Shown here one piece after another: positions 58,712-64,000 of a stretch of DNA of 64,000 nucleotides (the stretch's first letter is position 1; the number at the start of each line of letters is the position of its first letter). The position numbers and the translations under genes are program-made. Origin of the DNA: Macrotrachela quadricornifera (lineage: Eukaryota > Rotifera > Eurotatoria > Philodinida > Philodinidae); contig JAJEKB010021074.1 of NCBI GenBank assembly GCA_022393335.1, forward strand, positions 301,687-365,686. The letters run 5' to 3'. The notes under the pieces were generated by a model. That model saw nothing but the letters and a program-made list of their open reading frames with translations. It was not told where the DNA came from and made no database searches.

Positions 58712-60867
58712 TAATTGATATTGCAACTATTTTGTCTCATCCAGCAGCTATATGAATAATTTTGAGCGCCACTGCTTATATATATACTGTACATATATAC
58801 ATACGTATGTTCATGCGTATCTTGCTTCGTCATTGTTTATTTCGACTTTCTTTCTCTATAAAAAAATCCACTTTTGTTAGAGAAGTCAAAAATACGATAG
58901 ATGCATAGAATGATATGATAGTTCGATAATCCGTCTTTTGCAAAAAAAAACCATGAATTTTTTTCGATACCTCATTTTGTTAAAACGATTTTGATGATTT
59001 TCGTTCTTTTTCACTTGAAAAATAGATTTTTGTAAAATAAACGAAGAATATTTTTACTTTTCTTTTGGTTTATATAGTTTGAACTTATAACTGAAGCAGT
59101 ATTCTATCACTGTATTAGTATCTTATTGAAAAACAATTCTACAGTTAGAATACCATTTTTTCAGAGGTTTTTAAACGATTAAACTTGTCATCCGTTTTCT
59201 CTGCTTAAAAAGTAAGGATTTCAAAAAAAAGGTGGTCTTGTTAGACACTGTATTTTAACAAACTCTTCCCAATTAAAAATAAATCATATATATTTAATGA
59301 AAGTTTAAAGTGAATTTTTGGAGATCAAATGAGCTCTTCTTGATCCTTATTTGATGGGCATCACCCTCAAACATCATGGTGTACGGTTGAAAATTTTAAT
59401 ATACTCTCATCGCTAGACTCTCTACATCTGAGAAATCAGATTTTAAGGTGAAGGTCTAATCCATTCGCGCCCACATCATCAGCCCATACATACTTTATTA
59501 TAGATATCTACATTAGTTCGCTGATGATGGCGGAAGTCTAAAAGGAACAAAACGAAGATTGTAGACACCTGATGAAAATGATTAGAGAGAGTGTAATTCG
59601 ATGAACCATTAGATGCCATTGTATTTTGTCATTGATTAGGTACTGTCAAATTCATTCATCTAGATATTTTACACAATAACATAGCGTAATAGAAATTGAT
59701 GAATTTTCTTATGATCATCAATTTGTTGCTAGTCATTGAATTAGTCAAATAATACATTGAATAAACAATTTGGTATGAATAAAAAGCATGCATGTAATTA
59801 GCGAAACGCAAAATGATACTGTACAAAGAACAAAAGATTTATACTTTTAGTTCATTATAAACGTATATTTGACGTATGCTTCAACTTTTTGAATAGTCAG
59901 TAATAAATAAACGATCACGCTAAGTACTTAGTGATTTCTATCGTAGAATTTTTCTTATATAAAATGTATTCGATATTTAATTTCTCATGTTTAAATTATT
60001 TTTATTAACAATAAGAACACTAACTAATAGTATGTCATTTAAAATATCGATATGAAATATTCAAAGTTTATATAGATACGGTCAGTTAAAAATTATTCTC
60101 TTTGTACATATAAATTCACTTCGTCGAGACCAAAAACTTATAGAAAATCCTTTAGACGCCGAATAAATCAGCAATTTCTCAAATGGCGCCAGTAACACGC
60201 AGATCAACGGTAACCCATGTCAACAAAAAATTATTGCTGGTATGTAATCATTGATACACATATATCTCTCCGAGAAAAAAATAGTTTTCCCTTATATTTC
60301 AAATTTATTGTTACTATAAAGGTATAGTTTTCAAAAACCAATTATATATTCTGAAAGCCTGTGGAATTTTCTATCACCCAATATAAATAGGTTTTAATTT
60401 CGACTTATTCATTAGCAAAATAAATTGAGGACAACGAAAGCATCCTCATGATCAGATTCTCTTAGACACGCTTTTGTCTCCTCAGCTAGTTTTTTTAAAC
60501 TTTTCGTCACTATGAAATCACCTTTTGAGAAAAGTGATTGAATATTCTGATAAAGCTAGAAATTTCTTATCATTCCATATATTTATCTATTGCCTTACAC
60601 TTATTTGTTGGACAATAATTTGAGTCATTTTTTTGCTACTTTTTTAAATGTTTTTTTTCATTATTATTTCTATAGAAATAAGTTTGTACAAAAGAAATTA
60701 CACATTTTGATAGCGCTTGAAATTCTCCGTCATCCTATGTATTAATACAGTATCTTGAATTTAAACACATAGCACTCAAATTTTTTTCAGTATATGAATG
60801 CAAGAAAAAAAGAAAAATATACAGAGATATAGAGAATTTCATGCTCTATCAGAATCTGTAACTGTTT
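58712..60867. other. Intergenic, no supported gene
   Basis: AT-rich with no frame above 60 codons of note and no repeat structure that I can define. Confidence 0.5.
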
Positions 60868-60874
60868 TATAAAA
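60868..60874 (+). promoter_or_regulatory. Possible TATA box of the 30-residue repeat gene
   Basis: TATAAAA lies 86 bp before the ATG at 60954 proposed as a tiny first exon. The assignment depends on that exon being real. Confidence 0.35.
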
Positions 60875-60953
60875 CGTGATTTCGCAACGAGAAAAAACCT
60901 TTACAAACTAATTTTGATGACACCGACAAAATCAAGTCTGTGAGAATCTGAAC

Positions 60954-61995
60954 ATGAGAGTACCTTTATTGTAATCAAATTTTTTTGGTAATGATTGGGT
61001 ATGATTGGTCTTTAAAAAATATATTTTTATAGTAACAATAGATCTGAAATACAAGGCAAAACTATTTTTCTCTGGGAAATATATATAATTGCATACAAAA
61101 AAGTTTGTGCTTATAGAAACAGGAGCAATCAGCCACACAAACGAATGCCACGAACTATTCGTCTGTGCATGTGCAAAAAGCAAGTCGATCCTCAAACATA
61201 AAGGAAAAGACAACTAAATCTTTAAATGATCAAAATCAAATGAGACATTCATCAATTCATGTACACAAAGTAACTCGACCGTTGAATAGTGCGGACAAGG
61301 CAGATTTACCATCGAACGATTTAAATCAGACAAGACGTTCATCAGTCCATGTACACAGGATGATTCGACCATTGAACAATAAAGAGAAGACAAAACTACC
61401 ATCAAATGATCCGAATCAGACAGGACGTTCATCAATTCACGTACAAAAAATAACTCGATCATTCAATAGTCCGGACAAGACAGATTTATCATGGAACGAT
61501 TTGAATCAGACAAGATGCTCAGTAGTCCATGTACCCAAAGTGATCCGATTATCGAACAATAACAGTAAAATAAACTTACCGTCGAATGATCCGAATCAAA
61601 CAAGACGTTCATCAATTCATGTACAAAGAATAGCTCGACCATCGAACAGCATAAATAAGACAAATCCGCTTTTAAATGATTCGAATTGGGCAAATTATTC
61701 ATCCGTTCATGTGCAAAGCATGAATTTATCATCAAGAAATCAAGAAAGATCAATGTGGCCATTTAATCTTTGGAAAAAGAGAAGTCAAGCTTCGACATAT
61801 TGGAAAATATTTCATCCATCAATTCATGTGCAAAGGATAAGTCAACCATCGAAGTTTTCGGATAAAATAATTACACCATCGAATTATTGGCACAGCACAA
61901 GCCAAATATATGTACAAGAAAGAAACCCCATTACATCCATTGAAGTAAAAAAAAATATTTCTTCAACATATGATACTTTTCTCGATCTCAAGTAG
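60954..61995 (+). CDS. Protein of about 30-residue tandem repeats (SSIHVQ...NDxNQTRR)
   Basis: The main exon runs 61117-61995 (292 codons) after a splice acceptor TTATAG at 61111-61116. A possible first exon is just ATGAGA at 60954-60959 before GTACCT, which joins in phase; this start is weak. The protein is almost wholly tandem repeats of consensus SS(I/V)HVQ(K/R)xxRPSN...KTxLPSNDxNQTR. Five units are exactly 30 residues, and diverged units flank them (YSSVHVQKASRSSN at the start; PSIHVQRISQPSK and SQIYVQERN at the end). It is basic and rich in Ser, Asn and Thr, with no membrane segment, signal or known domain. The 90-bp units differ enough to suggest selection for the protein pattern. Function unknown. 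Confidence 0.65.
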
Positions 61996-63558
61996 TTTTT
62001 TAGATCAGACTATGTGGATATATAATATGAGTTAGCTGTCAACTATTCGTTCTGAGACGTCATACTGTGTGTGATATACACAAATTTTGATGAATGACCT
62101 TTAGATAGTGATTACTAATGTTTTTATTATTTTTCCTACGTCAGCATAGTTAAAATATTTTTGTTACTAGCACATATGCAAAAGATAACATATTGACATA
62201 TAGCCTGGATTCATGTTCCATATTAATTATCAGAGATGCATGATTCAGGATTCCGTACAATCTATTTGTAAAGCCAAGGAAAGGGTTAGAACAATTTTCT
62301 TGCTGAATGATCAAAGCCTCTAACGACAAGAGTAGCACTTTCAAAATAAGACAAAAATCTGGAAACTGATCTTTGTTGAGCTTCCAAAGCAACGACTTCG
62401 TTACAGGAAAGCTAAGTATATATTCAGTAATCGATATAAGACTTATATCATTAGTTATTCTGCCCATTAATATCTAGAAATTTATCTTAAGATAATATAA
62501 TAGCACTCACTTTTATGCAGAAGTTAGTCATCTATATAGTAACTAGTTGTTTATGTACGATATTGCCAAGTCAAGTTCAATAAATCAATAATGATAAAGT
62601 TAAAGAACAGCTACCATTAGAGACCTGTGAGTAACTTCAAAACCCAATTATGATTCCGACTTAGCTAGGGTCGGAGTTATGTGTTTCAAAAAATATTTTT
62701 TCAGATTATGCTCACTTTCGATTATATTATTTTCCCATATATCAAGATTTCATACTTCATATTAATGAATACGAAAATAAAAAATAATAAATGTGTCATG
62801 AATTAGTAATGAATCTTAGAGAGTGACATAAATAAATTTTTCTCTTAGTTATAATACTTGAATGATCAAGCCAATTGAAAATGTAACGATATTAATCAAA
62901 AAACATATTAATATCATTCAAAGTGCTACAACTGTCTTCATTTATAAATCTTAATTATTTATAGAGAGAATATATCAGACAGGTAAAATCGGTTTTAAAA
63001 AAACTTTATTTTTGAGGTCAAAATCTGATGTTTTTATATATTCAAAAGGCTTCTTTTTTTTGAACCACCATGAATTTGAAAATGATATCACTCATAAACT
63101 TACATTTTCTTTCACAAGAAAATTCGATTTTTAGGATCTAAAATGTACACTTTAATGTGTTCAGTGAACTCCTTTGTAGTCAGAATGTATAATCTACAGG
63201 TCTTCATTTGCCGATCATTTCAATAAGTAGTAAATTATAGTTTTGGACCAACAATTGACTTGATATACAGAGTTCTTCTCTCTTATTTAGATTTCTCATA
63301 CATCTTCGTCCTTCATATAGCAACAGGAAAATAAATATTGTTATATTCTTTTTATGTGACCCAACGCGTTCTATTGAACACTAGATCTCGAATAGCGATG
63401 CATTAATATTCTATGTTTTGAAGAGTGACCGAAATGTATAATTCTACTAAAATTACCGCAAAAATATAGATATTCACTCATCTTAAATATGAATAATGAC
63501 TTTCAACCGTATGGATTAATGTATCATTCGAATGTATTCTGCTTTTTAGTCAAAAAAC
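61996..63558. other. Intergenic
   Basis: A 105-codon minus frame at 62150-62467 (FPDFCLILKVLLLSLEALII) has no recognised domain or start context and I do not call it. The rest is AT-rich sequence. Confidence 0.4.
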
Positions 63559-63908
63559 ATGTACTTCATGGCACCTTCTGATCTCTCAGAATCGATTTCA
63601 GCTAATAGCGAGACACTACTCATGAAGAAGAGACTCAGTACACCAGAAACCAACCGTGTTCTATTCACCGCCTACATGATTGTTGGAGAGGGTGATGAAG
63701 AGGAAAGGAAGAGAAGGCAAGTATTTTTGCTCGTCGAAAATTTTCTATAATTTTGATCTAAGTCATTTGTAATTTAGACGACGTGGAGCATATGTAATCA
63801 CGCGTTGTTGTTGCTGTCTTATAATAGCTGCTGTATTGGCTGCTATTTTTCTTGGAGCAGTTGCAGCAGCTATTGCTCTAATTGGTATGTACAATAGAAT
63901 AAATTAAA
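63559..63908 (+). CDS. Small single-pass membrane protein, 3' end uncertain
   Basis: Exon 1 is 63559-63716 (MYFMAPSDLSESISANSETL, ending EEERKRR). The frame continues into exon 2 at 63778 only if the 61-bp intron uses a GC donor, AG|GCAAGT, with acceptor AATTTAG. Together they encode a polar N terminus, a basic cluster RKRRRRG, Cys-Cys-Cys-Cys and one strongly hydrophobic helix (LIIAAVLAAIFLGAVAAAIA). The basic-then-helix order suggests a type II or tail-type anchor, with possible palmitoylation at the Cys cluster. At 63885 a GTATGT donor could lead to further exons beyond the window; read through, the frame stops at 63906-63908. The family is not recognised, but an extracellular domain after the helix is common for this layout. 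Confidence 0.6.
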
Positions 63909-64000
63909 TAACTTACTTTTAATGTTTGATACGAGATTTTACATCATTTGATTATTCACGTTGGAAATTTAATATTTATAATTTATTTCAAAACATAAAA

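Noticed and set aside
61214..61762. Two minus-strand frames opposite the 30-residue repeat gene
   Set aside because: They are antisense shadows of the 90-bp repeat, since a period divisible by three keeps several frames open.

Overview
The window looks like an AT-rich nuclear contig of a small invertebrate, most likely a bdelloid rotifer (Adineta/Rotaria type). The evidence is very short introns (52-61 bp where they can be read), single-exon rhodopsin-like GPCR and glycosyltransferase-like genes, an R-S-E-class ADP-ribosyltransferase domain, several type I hammerhead ribozyme motifs, and many short foldback or terminal-inverted-repeat elements with only decayed transposase remnants. The organism call is inference; no ribosomal or mitochondrial marker is present.

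Left end (1-10.9 kb). A 9-bp minisatellite is followed by three hammerhead ribozyme motifs on the + strand, spaced about 290 bp apart and interleaved with CTCACC-type pyrimidine tracts. They lead into one very large spliced gene (exons 1468-1918 and 1974-10120; 2865 aa). This gene joins a peptidase-like N terminus with a possible His-Asp-Cys triad, a P-loop GTPase, a helical region of about 1400 residues, a SecA-type ATPase motor and a C-terminal VWA domain. Directly behind it lie three more hammerheads and one decayed copy, all on the - strand, so the gene sits between inverted ribozyme clusters. This is the most unusual locus of the window.

Middle (10.9-44 kb). This part is mostly non-coding and repeat-rich. 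A 241-bp foldback element is followed by a ladder of about 68-bp units that look like micro-exons between splice sites. A direct segmental duplication of about 3.7 kb follows (copy A about 12774-16455, copy B about 18984-22708). Each copy carries an insertion that the other lacks, including a 395-bp TTAA-flanked element in copy B. Genes here are a type II membrane glycosyltransferase-like protein (- strand, 23522-24436), a secreted, probably GPI-anchored barrel-like protein (- strand, two exons, 27753-28863) and a Ly6/uPAR-type small surface protein (+ strand, three exons, 43635-44136). Transposons include a TIR element at 29482-30776, a deleted hAT copy with target duplication at 33384-34151, and a 1.55-kb foldback with 480-bp arms at 38431-39984.

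Right end (44-64 kb). This holds a stand-alone piggyBac-type C-terminal zinc ribbon ORF (-), a 400-N gap that cuts off the N-terminal part of an arginine ADP-ribosyltransferase domain gene (+), a decayed mariner transposase (-), a GPCR (-), several MITEs, a protein built of 30-residue tandem repeats (+) and the start of a small membrane protein with a GC-AG intron (+) that reaches the window edge. The genes show no operon-like organisation and no evident shared pathway; several encode membrane, surface or Golgi proteins.
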